From positions 1 to 20,487 of the forward strand of contig CAYGWX010000044.1 of the NCBI GenBank assembly GCA_964353855.1: a stretch of DNA of 20,487 bases, in the 5' to 3' direction. The stretch comes from CAYGWX01 sp964353855 [NCBI: uncultured bacterium]. GTDB taxonomy: Bacteria; Edwardsbacteria; CAYGWX01. Position 1 is the first letter of the stretch. Each line of letters starts with the position of its first letter. The position numbers and the translations under genes were made by a program. Shown here piece after piece: positions 1 through 8,527 of the stretch. The notes below the pieces were generated by a model. That model did not search any database. It saw only the letters and a list, made by a program, of their open reading frames with translations, and had not been told where the DNA came from.

Positions 1-2680
<2,680 letters not shown>

Positions 2681-2775
2681 AAATCTCGCTGGCGCAAGAC
2701 CTTTTTTCATCCCCCGATGTTCCGGGAGACGGGTCACACCCAAGGTGCTTGGTTCCCAAATTTGTATTCCCTATG

Positions 2776-2790
2776 CAGTTATCAAAGAAC
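2776..2790 (-). promoter_or_regulatory. boxA-like rRNA antitermination site
   Basis: The minus strand reads GTTCTTTGATAACTG in the 23S leader, ~20 nt after the predicted start site. This resembles the boxA core (TGYTCTTTRA...ACTG) bound by NusB/NusE in rRNA leaders. The position and similarity support an antitermination role; no boxB or boxC was identified. Confidence 0.6.
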
Positions 2791-2816
2791 GACTGCGCAA
2801 TTTTGCAAGACTTATA

Positions 2817-2845
2817 ATTATACTCAATTATCGCTTTCTTGTCAA
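2817..2845 (-). promoter_or_regulatory. Sigma-70 promoter of the 23S rRNA gene
   Basis: On the minus strand there is a perfect TTGACA (-35, 2840-2845), a 17-bp spacer and a perfect TATAAT (-10, 2817-2822). An A/T-rich stretch resembling an UP element lies just upstream (about 2850-2868). Transcription would start near 2810, leaving a leader of ~130 nt before the mature 23S 5' end. Both boxes are full consensus, as expected for a strong rRNA promoter. Confidence 0.88.
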
Positions 2846-2890
2846 CCCCCTAAGAAAGATTTTTTTATCCCCATGGTTTTCCCCCTTGCT

Positions 2891-2913
2891 CCGGCACACC
2901 GGAGGTGTGCCGG
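2891..2913. repeat. Perfect inverted repeat between divergent promoters
   Basis: CCGGCACACC and GGTGTGCCGG are 10-bp perfect arms around a GGA loop. Neither strand has a clear T-run after it, so it is a weak terminator candidate. It could insulate the rRNA promoter, bind a regulator, or be a mobile-palindrome remnant; the sequence does not decide. Confidence 0.7.
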
Positions 2914-3057
2914 TTTCACCCTTTCATCGGCCTATGCCAAGTATTTTGAACGCCTTAGCCGACAATCCCGAAAGAGACGGTTGGGAAAGTGAGGGGGAAA
3001 GGCTGATGTCGGAAGAAAAAGGGCGGCGCTCCTGTGACCTGCCGCGCCAGTGCAACC

Positions 3058-3087
3058 TTGACACTCTTTTCCCTTTTGTGTTATGAT
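3058..3087 (+). promoter_or_regulatory. Sigma-70 promoter for the GH172 gene
   Basis: TTGACA (3058-3063), an 18-bp spacer and TATGAT (3082-3087) form a strong match. Transcription would begin about 3094. The -10 box overlaps the upstream-most ATG of the reading frame (3083), so that ATG cannot be the start if this promoter is used. Confidence 0.7.
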
Positions 3088-3121
3088 TTCCAATCCTTAC
3101 AAGAAACGCCGAGCAAGCCCT

Positions 3122-4984
3122 ATGATTAGTTCCTCCCAGTCTCAAGGAAGAGTCCCAAGCCCCGGCATGCGGTTGATCAGGGCCTGCCTCCTCACTGCCC
3201 TCTTCTTCCAGCTCGTACCGGCAACGATCCTCGGCTATGCCCCCAATGACCCTTATGCCGGCCTGGCTGACCTGTGGTCCCTGGCCCACCTGAGGGGCGG
3301 GAAAGCCGGACAGTTCTCCAGCTACGACCGTACGGGGGGCTGGTACGACTTCAACCACTGGCTCTACACCCGACCGGACTCCGGCCGGGTCCTGGCCGAG
3401 GCCACGGGCCCGGGGGCCATCACCCGCATCTGGATGGCCGCGGGTACGAGCCAGGGCGGGCACCCCAACGGCCTTCATCCGCTTTCACGTATCAAGGTCT
3501 TCTTAGATAATGATTCGACCGCGGTCGTGGACACCTTTGCCGTGGCCCTCTTCGGAGGGTTCGCTCCGTTCCTCCCTCCCCTGGCGGGACAGTCTTCAGG
3601 AGGGGTCTACTGCTACGTCCCCATGCCCTTCAGGCAGAGCATGCGTGTGGTGTTCTACCCGGACTCTACGATTCTCAGCTTTTATCATGTGGACTGCATC
3701 GCCTTCGAGGACACCGCCGGGATCCGCACCTTTTCCATTCCCTTGGATTCTCTCAGCCAGGCCTGCTATGACAGTATCGCCTACGACTGGAGCCACTTGG
3801 GGGAGGACCCCAAGGCCTATGACGAAAATCCCGCCAGCTTCGAGGTCACCGAGGTCATCCCGCCCGGCGAGCGGCGTACGTTCGCCGACATTCCTGTCCC
3901 CGGAATCATCGGCAGCCTCCGGGCCAAGATATCCCCGGCCAACGGCTGGACCTATGAGAACACGATCCTGGAAGCCCGCTGGGATTTGGAAGGCATTCCG
4001 GCCATCCATGCACCCTTCGGTCATTTCTTCGGCACGGGCTTGGGCCCCGCCCGGTTCAACTCCCTGCTTATCGGGACTTCCCCGGAAAGCAGTTATTGCT
4101 TCCTGCCCATGCCCTTCAGAGCCTGCAATTTCTCGGTCTATAATGCCGATTCGGCATTAACGGACACGGTGACCCTGGGGTTCACTTATCTGAAAAGGCC
4201 GGTGGACAGCCTGGGAAGGCTTCACGCCCTGTTCCGGAGGGAAAACCCCACCTCTTTCGGCATTGACTATACCCTCCTGAACATTCATGATGCCGGCCCG
4301 GGGCACTACCTGGGTACCGTGCTGAGCGTCCAGGGAAACCCCAAGGACATCGCCCACCTGGAGGGGGATGAGACCCTTGTCCAGGACGGGCACCCCATCC
4401 GCTGGCGGGGCACCGGGTCCGAGGACTACTTCAACTGCGGCTGGTACTTCTGGGGCGGGGGGTCCATCCAGCCCCTGCACGGCGCGCCGATCGTGAACGG
4501 TACGATGAGCCAATTCACCATGTACCGCATGCACCTCGCAGACGTCGTCCCTTTCCAAAACAGCCTCCGGGTCACCATGGAGCACGGGGACCAGAACACT
4601 TACCAGGCTAACTACAGCAGCGTCACCTACTGGTACGCCGCACCCCAGTCTCCGAAGATCTTCTCCTCCGCCGCCCAGTCCGGCCCGGACGTCAATGGGC
4701 CCGGGAGTTCCGAAGGCTGGGTTGCCGTCTCCCCGAACCCGATGAAAGACCACTGCACCATCGCCTGCTCGCCCGCCCTGCCGGGTGAAACCCAGTTAAA
4801 GATATATGATATCGCCGGCCGCGCCGTCAGAACTTTCACCTCCCGCCCCTCATCTCCCGCTCCCCTCGCGTTCACCTGGGATGGACGTGACGATCAGGGG
4901 AGAAAAGTCAGCAGCGGCGTTTACTTCGTCCGGCTGGTCGGCGCCCGACCCGCGGCCGCCGTAAAGCTTCTCCTGGTGCGCTGA
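3122..4984 (+). CDS. Secreted GH172/DUF2961 family protein with C-terminal FlgD/type IX sorting-like domain
   Basis: Probable extracellular glycoside hydrolase-like protein (620 aa). The GH172/DUF2961 family includes difructose-dianhydride and D-arabinan hydrolases; substrate cannot be told here. Family signatures seen are an N-terminal block on Ser-Tyr-Asp-Arg, an LEGDE motif (codons around 4358-4372) and GTGSEDYF (around 4412), which together supply the conserved acidic residues. A signal peptide lies in the early residues (MRLIRACLLTALFF, from the internal ATG at 3167). The C-terminal ~90 residues form a PNP...YDIAGR...WDGRDDQGR...SGVYFVRL...LLVR module, typical of FlgD-Ig/type IX sorting tails. 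Start: the in-frame ATG at 3083 lies in the -10 box, so 3122 is used; 3167 is an alternative, with AAGGAAG some 16 nt upstream and a neater signal peptide. Confidence 0.85.
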   Translation: MISSSQSQGRVPSPGMRLIRACLLTALFFQLVPATILGYAPNDPYAGLADLWSLAHLRGGKAGQFSSYDRTGGWYDFNHWLYTRPDSGRVLAEATGPGAITRIWMAAGTSQGGHPNGLHPLSRIKVFLDNDSTAVVDTFAVALFGGFAPFLPPLAGQSSGGVYCYVPMPFRQSMRVVFYPDSTILSFYHVDCIAFEDTAGIRTFSIPLDSLSQACYDSIAYDWSHLGEDPKAYDENPASFEVTEVIPPGERRTFADIPVPGIIGSLRAKISPANGWTYENTILEARWDLEGIPAIHAPFGHFFGTGLGPARFNSLLIGTSPESSYCFLPMPFRACNFSVYNADSALTDTVTLGFTYLKRPVDSLGRLHALFRRENPTSFGIDYTLLNIHDAGPGHYLGTVLSVQGNPKDIAHLEGDETLVQDGHPIRWRGTGSEDYFNCGWYFWGGGSIQPLHGAPIVNGTMSQFTMYRMHLADVVPFQNSLRVTMEHGDQNTYQANYSSVTYWYAAPQSPKIFSSAAQSGPDVNGPGSSEGWVAVSPNPMKDHCTIACSPALPGETQLKIYDIAGRAVRTFTSRPSSPAPLAFTWDGRDDQGRKVSSGVYFVRLVGARPAAAVKLLLVR

Positions 4985-4999
4985 CCGGTCGGATCAGTC

Positions 5000-5178
5000 A
5001 TGGCTATCAGGAAGTTTCTCTCTTAATCCTGCTCGCTGTATTCGCAATCGTTCCTCCGGCGCACAGCCTGTCCTGGGACGGCCTTGACGACAAGGGAACC
5101 GCCCTGCCATCGGGGACCTACGAGTACGAGCTAAGGGCAGGAGAAAAGATGTTCAGAAAAAAGGTGGAACTCAAGTAG
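5000..5178 (+). pseudogene. Frameshifted mini-gene: signal peptide joined to a FlgD-like tail fragment
   Basis: An ATG 16 nt after the GH172 stop begins MAIRKF, then stops at a TAA. Shifting frame by one base around 5016-5024 continues as SLLILLAVFAIVPPAHS, a good signal-peptide core. It runs on as SWDGLDDKGTALPSGTY and ends KKVELK at a TAG (5176-5178). The WDGxDDxG...SGxY pattern is the same as in the tail of the preceding GH172 protein. The mature sequence would be only ~36 aa, with the whole body of a secreted protein missing. This suggests an internally deleted, frameshifted remnant; a base-calling error in a genuine tiny secreted protein is the alternative. There is no convincing ribosome-binding site. 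Confidence 0.6.
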
Positions 5179-5318
5179 CTCACTGAATAAAACAGGTCCA
5201 ACCTGCTGCCATTAAAAGACTTGCCCATCGACTTCCACATTCCAGCACCGCACAGTCCCCCCAGTTTTTCAACATAACCAACGCATTTTCAAGGCAATAT
5301 AGTAACGCCTTCCGAAGG

Positions 5319-5439
5319 CTTCCCGCTATGTTCCCGCCGTATTCCCGCCGTGTTCTCGCCGTGTTCCCGCCGTGTTCCCGCCGTGTTTCCGCCATGTTCT
5401 CGCCCTGTTCTCGCCGTGTTCTCGCCGATTTCACGCTTA
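5319..5439. repeat. Degenerate 11-bp tandem array, about 11 units
   Basis: Units start at 5319 and repeat every 11 bp, with consensus GTTCCCGCCGT. Units at 5330, 5363 and 5374 are identical and the others differ by one to a few bases (for example GTTCTCGCCGT, ATTCCCGCCGT). The ends decay gradually. The open minus-strand frame across it is a by-product of a period not divisible by three without stops. Confidence 0.92.
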
Positions 5440-5468
5440 TTTCAGTAACCCCTTAAGAACCATCCCAA

Positions 5469-5540
5469 GCCATTTCGCCTATTCACTTTGCCATTTCGCC
5501 TATTCACTTTAGTTCATACTTTATACACTAAAGTGAATAG
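5469..5540. repeat. 21-bp perfect tandem duplication joined to a 14-bp inverted repeat
   Basis: Positions 5469-5489 and 5490-5510 are identical. The end of the second copy forms the left arm CTATTCACTTTAGT (5500-5513) of a perfect inverted repeat, whose right arm is ACTAAAGTGAATAG (5527-5540), with a 13-bp loop. The motif AAAGTGAATAG therefore occurs three times, twice in one direction and once in the other. It could be an operator cluster or the end of a decayed element; there is no T-run to suggest a terminator. Confidence 0.88.
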
Positions 5541-5694
5541 TTCAAGGGGAAAACAGACCCTTCCAAGAAACCTGTGATTTCCCATAATTCAAGAAACGAC
5601 AACGAGTTGCGCGGAATATGCTGTTTTCTCCAAATTATGGCCCAGGATATGCACGTATATAGCTATGCTAACCCATCCTGCACGGGAGGATAAC

Positions 5695-7170
5695 ATGAAA
5701 ATCGACCGGCTGAACGGCAGTTGTTGGTTGTCAGTTGTTGGTTGTTGGAGAACAACAAAGGGCCTGCCCCTTTCCTACCTACCCACCCTCGCATTTGCCA
5801 TAGCCCTCACACTTATGGTTACCCCTTTCCTGTTCGCCCAGCAGAGGTGGACAAATACCTTTGGGGGGAACCGAGATGATTACGGTTATTCTGTCCAACA
5901 GACCCAGGATGGGGGATATATCATTGCGGGGCAAACAAAATCATTTGGCGATACACTCGGAGATGTTTACCTTATTAAGACGAACACCTACGGGGATACG
6001 CTTTGGACAAGAACTTATGGGGGAACAAACACCGATGCGGGTCGTTCCGTACAGCAGACCCAAGATGGAGGTTTTATCATCACAGGGTATACGCTCTCCT
6101 TCGGCGCAGGGGGAGCAGATGTCTGGCTCATCAAGACAGATGTAACCGGGGATACCCTATGGACAAGGACCTATGGAGGGCAAGATTACGACTGGGGTTA
6201 TGCTGTCCAGCAGACCCAGGATGGCGGCTATATCATTGGGGGTTACACGGGTCCCTATGGGGCTGGATTGTGCGATTTTTACCTTATCAAGACAAATGCT
6301 TCCGGCGATACCCTCTGGACGAGAACCTATGGAGGGACGGGCGACGACGAGGGCTTTTCTGTCCAACAGACCCAGGATGGAGGATATATCATCGCAGGGA
6401 GGACTTCTTCCTTCGGGGCAACGGGGTACGATGTCTGGCTCGTTAGGGCCAATGCCGCTGGAGACACCTTATGGGCAAGGCGTTATGGGTGGCCACTTTT
6501 CGATAAGGGCTATTCAGTCAAACAGACCAAAGATGGAGGCTATATCATCACTGGCTGGACAGAACGCGGAGGGAGCGTGTGGTATGTCTGTCTCATCAAG
6601 ACCAATTCTTCCGGAGATACCCTCTGGACCAAGACTTACGGAAGGATAATCAGCGGGTGCGAGGGCCGTGCTGTCCAGCAGACCCAAGATGGAGGCTACA
6701 TTATTGCTGGCCGTTCAGGAGGTGATAATTATCTAATCAAAACGAACGCTTCAGGAGACACCCTCTGGACCAAAACCTACGGAGGATCATCCTCCGATGA
6801 GGGCTGGGCAGTCCAACAGGCTCAGGATGGAGGATATATCATCGCGGGGAATACATTTTCCTTTGGCGCAGGAGGTTCTGATGTCTACCTCATCAAGACG
6901 GATGCGAATGGGAGCAGCGGTGTTGAGGAAACGGCAGAGGTTAGAGGTCGGAGGTTAGAGGTTAGATTAAAGCCAAAGCCCAACCCCTTCACCTCCTTCG
7001 CTAAGGTGCCCGGGCAAGAGGGGGAGAGGTTTGAACTGTACGACATCGCGGGGAGGAAGGTGGGAACCTATCGGGGGGACCGGATCGGGGAGGGGATCGG
7101 GCCGGGGGTTTATTTCGTGTGCGAAGGCACGGCATGCCGTGCCCCTACCAGGATCGTGAAGGTGAGATAG
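5695..7170 (+). CDS. Secreted seven-bladed beta-propeller protein with type IX sorting-like tail
   Basis: A 491-aa secreted or surface protein of unknown binding partner. After a hydrophobic signal segment ending near LFAQQ there are seven ~50-residue repeats of the pattern W(T/A)xTYGG..D.G.(S/A)VQQTQDGGYII.G...SFGA...D.YLIKTN.SGDTL, which fits a seven-bladed propeller. The last ~65 residues (PNPFTSF...YDIAGRKVGTY...GVYF...IVKVR) match the tail of the minus-strand protein ending at 16628, and look like a C-terminal secretion/attachment signal. Start: ATG 5695 has GGGAGGA five bases upstream; the in-frame ATG at 5665 does not. Two heptad DNA arrays lie inside the gene: one in the codons before the signal core (inserting a Cys/Trp/Val-rich run) and one in the linker before the sorting tail. 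Confidence 0.88.
   Translation: MKIDRLNGSCWLSVVGCWRTTKGLPLSYLPTLAFAIALTLMVTPFLFAQQRWTNTFGGNRDDYGYSVQQTQDGGYIIAGQTKSFGDTLGDVYLIKTNTYGDTLWTRTYGGTNTDAGRSVQQTQDGGFIITGYTLSFGAGGADVWLIKTDVTGDTLWTRTYGGQDYDWGYAVQQTQDGGYIIGGYTGPYGAGLCDFYLIKTNASGDTLWTRTYGGTGDDEGFSVQQTQDGGYIIAGRTSSFGATGYDVWLVRANAAGDTLWARRYGWPLFDKGYSVKQTKDGGYIITGWTERGGSVWYVCLIKTNSSGDTLWTKTYGRIISGCEGRAVQQTQDGGYIIAGRSGGDNYLIKTNASGDTLWTKTYGGSSSDEGWAVQQAQDGGYIIAGNTFSFGAGGSDVYLIKTDANGSSGVEETAEVRGRRLEVRLKPKPNPFTSFAKVPGQEGERFELYDIAGRKVGTYRGDRIGEGIGPGVYFVCEGTACRAPTRIVKVR
5718..5745. repeat. In-frame heptad-type tandem repeat (2 x 14 bp) at the signal-peptide end
   Basis: The 14-mer CAGTTGTTGGTTGT occurs twice in perfect tandem (5718-5731, 5732-5745), and each copy is itself two related heptads (CAGTTGT, TGGTTGT). 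It encodes a run containing SCWLSVVGCW near the N-terminus, just before the hydrophobic signal core, which is unusual for an n-region. Confidence 0.88.
6939..6966. repeat. In-frame 7-bp tandem array, 4 units, at the linker before the sorting domain
   Basis: Four consecutive heptads: GGTTAGA, GGTCGGA, GGTTAGA, GGTTAGA. They encode part of the linker (VRGRRLEVR) between the last propeller blade and the PNPF sorting domain. Confidence 0.9.
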
Positions 7171-7190
7171 GGAAACGGAAGGAAAAGAAG

Positions 7191-7230
7191 AGTAATGAAT
7201 GGTAATGAATAGTAAATAGTTGTAATAGGA
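7191..7230. repeat. 10-bp-period degenerate array, 4 units
   Basis: Units AGTAATGAAT, GGTAATGAAT, AGTAAATAGT and TGTAATAGGA follow each other directly, shortly after the stop of the propeller gene and ending at the terminator stem. The first two are nearly identical; the last two are increasingly diverged. Confidence 0.7.
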
Positions 7231-7256
7231 AGGGCCGCCTGCGGGCGGCCCTTCTT
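7230..7256 (+). terminator. Rho-independent-like terminator after the propeller gene
   Basis: AAGGGCCGCC (7230-7239) pairs perfectly with GGCGGCCCTT (7244-7253) around a TGCG loop, followed by CTT. The stem is strong and the T-run short. It also reads as a hairpin for the converging thioredoxin transcript. Confidence 0.7.
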
Positions 7257-7292
7257 AACGGTTGAAACGGTTGAATCGGTGGAAACGGAAGG
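7257..7292. repeat. 9-bp-period degenerate array, 4 units
   Basis: Units AACGGTTGA, AACGGTTGA, ATCGGTGGA and AACGGAAGG are contiguous, starting four bases after the terminator stem. The first two are identical. Confidence 0.8.
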
Positions 7293-7318
7293 GCGGGGCA
7301 GAGAAGTAAAGACACTGG

Positions 7319-7359
7319 ATTCCCGCCTACGCCCCGAAAGTCCGAGGGCAAGCGGGAAT
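7319..7359. repeat. Palindromic intergenic element, longer form
   Basis: ATTCCCGC (7319-7326) and GCGGGAAT (7352-7359) form inverted arms around 25 bp, followed by GACG. The flanks (CTGG before, GACG after) match those of the element at 7464-7483, so the two are copies of one family with different loops. Confidence 0.8.
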
Positions 7360-7372
7360 GACGACCCTCCTC

Positions 7373-7400
7373 AATGCGGAATGCGGAACGCGGAATGCGG
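7373..7400. repeat. 7-bp tandem array, 4 units
   Basis: Units AATGCGG, AATGCGG, AACGCGG and AATGCGG are contiguous, with a single mismatch in the set. The array lies in non-coding DNA. Confidence 0.92.
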
Positions 7401-7430
7401 ATTGAACGGCAAGCGATACACACCCCCTAC

Positions 7431-7448
7431 CCCCTCTTGATAGAGGGG
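7431..7448. repeat. Short palindrome CCCCTC/GAGGGG
   Basis: CCCCTC and GAGGGG flank TTGATA. It resembles a shorter version of the palindrome at 8280-8307, which has a CCCCTCTCCC/GGGAGAGGGG stem. Confidence 0.65.
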
Positions 7449-7463
7449 ATTAAAACCGACTGG

Positions 7464-7483
7464 ATTCCCGCCTGCGCGGGAAT
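7464..7483. repeat. 20-bp palindromic element of the ATTCCC-N8-GGGAAT type
   Basis: The sequence ATTCCCGCCTGCGCGGGAAT fits ATTCCC-N8-GGGAAT, the formula of the neisserial dRS3 repeat. It is flanked by CTGG and GACGG, shared with the longer element at 7319-7359. Similar palindromes are spread in many bacterial genomes, so the match to dRS3 is of form and does not show descent. Confidence 0.82.
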
Positions 7484-7497
7484 GACGGCAAAGAGAG

Positions 7498-7518
7498 ATC
7501 CTGAGTCAAGCTCAGGAT
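7498..7518. repeat. Palindrome ATCCTGAG/CTCAGGAT
   Basis: ATCCTGAG (7498-7505) and CTCAGGAT (7511-7518) are perfect arms with a 5-nt loop, followed by GACG just like the ATTCCC elements. This suggests the same class of dispersed intergenic palindromes. Confidence 0.75.
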
Positions 7519-7625
7519 GACGAGGGGGCGGGGCAGGATGCCCCCGTAACAGCCGCCAAGATGGCAGCGCTACGAATCCGGAAACTCACCCGCTCAACTC
7601 GCCCGTGGGCCTCGGCACCCGGCCG

Positions 7626-8126
7626 TCAGGTCCCGCGGGTCAGCTTGTCCAGATGCTTGACGAAAGTCGCCTTGTCCTGGAGCCCCACGTACCTGGCCAC
7701 GATGTTCCCCTCCCGGTCCAGGATGAAGGTCGTGGGGATGGCCTCGATCCCGCCGTAGGACTTCTCGACCTCCTCGGTGGCGATGAGGATCGGGTACCCG
7801 ATCGTGATGGCATGCTCCTGCATCCCCTGCTGGACCGAGTCCTTCCCGCCCTCGTCCATGGCCAGGCCCAAGATCTCCAGGCCCTTGCCCCGGTAATCGG
7901 AGTACAGGACATTGAAGTCCGGGATGCCCTTCCGGCAGGGCGGACACCAGGTGGCCCAGAAGTCCAGGATGACCACCTTGCCCTGGTAGTCCGAGAGCCG
8001 GACCGGCTTCCCGTTCATGTCCGGGAGGCTGAAGTCCGGGGCCTTCTTCTTCACCGGGGCGCAGGAGGCTGCCAGGAGGCAGAGAGAGATCACCAGGATG
8101 GCCGGCCCGATCCGTTTTGTGTTCAT
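7626..8126 (-). CDS. TlpA/ResA-like thioredoxin-fold lipoprotein
   Basis: A 166-aa membrane-anchored, periplasm-facing thiol-disulfide oxidoreductase of the TlpA/ResA type, which usually keeps cytochrome c or other secreted-protein cysteines reduced. An N-terminal hydrophobic segment ends in LLAASC (Cys22), a likely but slightly atypical lipoprotein signal. The domain begins at APDFSLPDMNGKPVRLSDYQGKVV. The active site is WCPPC (Cys61, Cys64), the cis-proline motif is AIPTTFILDREG, and the GPxE-type insert typical of TlpA-like proteins is present. The start is supported by AAGGAAC a few bases upstream. It stands alone, converging with the propeller gene and divergent from the glycine-zipper gene; its substrate cannot be inferred from neighbours. 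Confidence 0.9.
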   Translation of the reverse strand: MNTKRIGPAILVISLCLLAASCAPVKKKAPDFSLPDMNGKPVRLSDYQGKVVILDFWATWCPPCRKGIPDFNVLYSDYRGKGLEILGLAMDEGGKDSVQQGMQEHAITIGYPILIATEEVEKSYGGIEAIPTTFILDREGNIVARYVGLQDKATFVKHLDKLTRGT

Positions 8127-8279
8127 CGCTTGTTCCTTTCAGTTCCGTTTCTTAGGCAACAAAGGGGGAAACAGCCGTTAAGGGGAGCGGAAAATGTTTC
8201 ACATCTTTTATCCCCGCCCACCCACCCCATAAGAAATAAGACCGCTGAACTTCGGCCTTCGTCATGGCCTCACCCCCGG

Positions 8280-8307
8280 CCCCTCTCCCAACGCTTTGGG
8301 AGAGGGG
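8280..8307. repeat. Palindrome with 12-bp arms (CCCCTCTCCCAA)
   Basis: CCCCTCTCCCAA (8280-8291) and TTGGGAGAGGGG (8296-8307) are perfect arms with a CGCT loop, preceded by CACCCCCGG. This type of CCCCTCTCCC palindrome is a common dispersed intergenic repeat in bacterial genomes. There is no T-run and no converging gene end nearby, so it is called a repeat and not a terminator. Confidence 0.8.
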
Positions 8308-8435
8308 AGAACACCCCCATCCAAGTGAACAACAATAACCGCTCTAATTAATTAGTTTAACGTAAAAGCCCGGCCAAGGTCAAGGCCCCGGCCTGCTCTG
8401 AGGGAAGCGGAAGAGGCTACCCTTGGAGCGAGGGC

Positions 8436-8463
8436 TTGACTTTCCCGCCAAATCTGCTATAAT
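8436..8463 (+). promoter_or_regulatory. Sigma-70 promoter of the glycine-zipper/radical SAM operon
   Basis: TTGACT (8436-8441), a 16-bp spacer and a perfect TATAAT (8458-8463). The start would be near 8470, giving a ~57-nt leader ending in the AAAGGAGG ribosome-binding site. Confidence 0.8.
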
Positions 8464-8527
8464 AGAACAGTGAGATCCTTCGCTTAGCTCAGAATCAAGA
8501 GCCTTTAATCACTAAAGGAGGAACGCC

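Larger units (their letters stand above)
2681..3121. other. Intergenic region between divergent 23S rRNA and GH172 gene
   Basis: No gene is visible. The stretch contains the 23S leader with boxA, the 23S promoter, a perfect 10-bp hairpin at 2891-2913 and the plus-strand promoter at 3058-3087. The ORFs here that run on from the rRNA have no coding features. Confidence 0.8.
5179..5694. other. Repeat-rich intergenic region
   Basis: No gene is supported. It contains an 11-bp tandem array (5319-5439), a perfect 21-bp tandem duplication leading into a 14-bp inverted repeat (5469-5540), and ~150 bp of AT-richer DNA before the next gene's strong ribosome-binding site. No convincing promoter was found for the downstream gene. 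Confidence 0.75.
7171..7625. other. Convergent intergenic region, a mosaic of short tandem arrays and palindromes
   Basis: There is no gene between the converging propeller and thioredoxin genes. In order it holds a 10-bp-period array (7191-7230), a terminator hairpin (7230-7256), a 9-bp array (7257-7292), a long-armed ATTCCCGC...GCGGGAAT repeat (7319-7359), a 7-bp array (7373-7400), a CCCCTC/GAGGGG hairpin (7431-7448), a 20-bp palindromic element (7464-7483) and an ATCCTGAG/CTCAGGAT hairpin (7498-7518). Almost no unique sequence is left. Confidence 0.85.
8127..8527. other. Divergent intergenic region with palindrome and promoter
   Basis: No gene is seen. It carries the 12-bp-arm palindrome at 8280-8307 and the strong plus-strand promoter at 8436-8463. 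A promoter for the minus-strand thioredoxin gene must lie in the first ~150 bp, but no clear one is visible. Confidence 0.7.

Noticed and set aside
3083-3121. Upstream-most ATG (3083) as start of the GH172 gene
   Set aside because: It falls in the -10 box of a strong promoter and adds a basic stretch before the signal peptide.
5180-5434. 84-codon minus-strand frame rich in Arg, Glu and Gly
   Set aside because: It is produced by the 11-bp array (an 11-residue repeat), with no ribosome-binding site or homologous feel.
5319-5439. CRISPR array
   Set aside because: The 11-bp units are adjacent with no spacers and no cas genes are near.
7605-8351. 248-codon plus-strand frame opposite the thioredoxin gene
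   Set aside because: It is the GC-rich antisense shadow of a clearly recognised TlpA-like gene.
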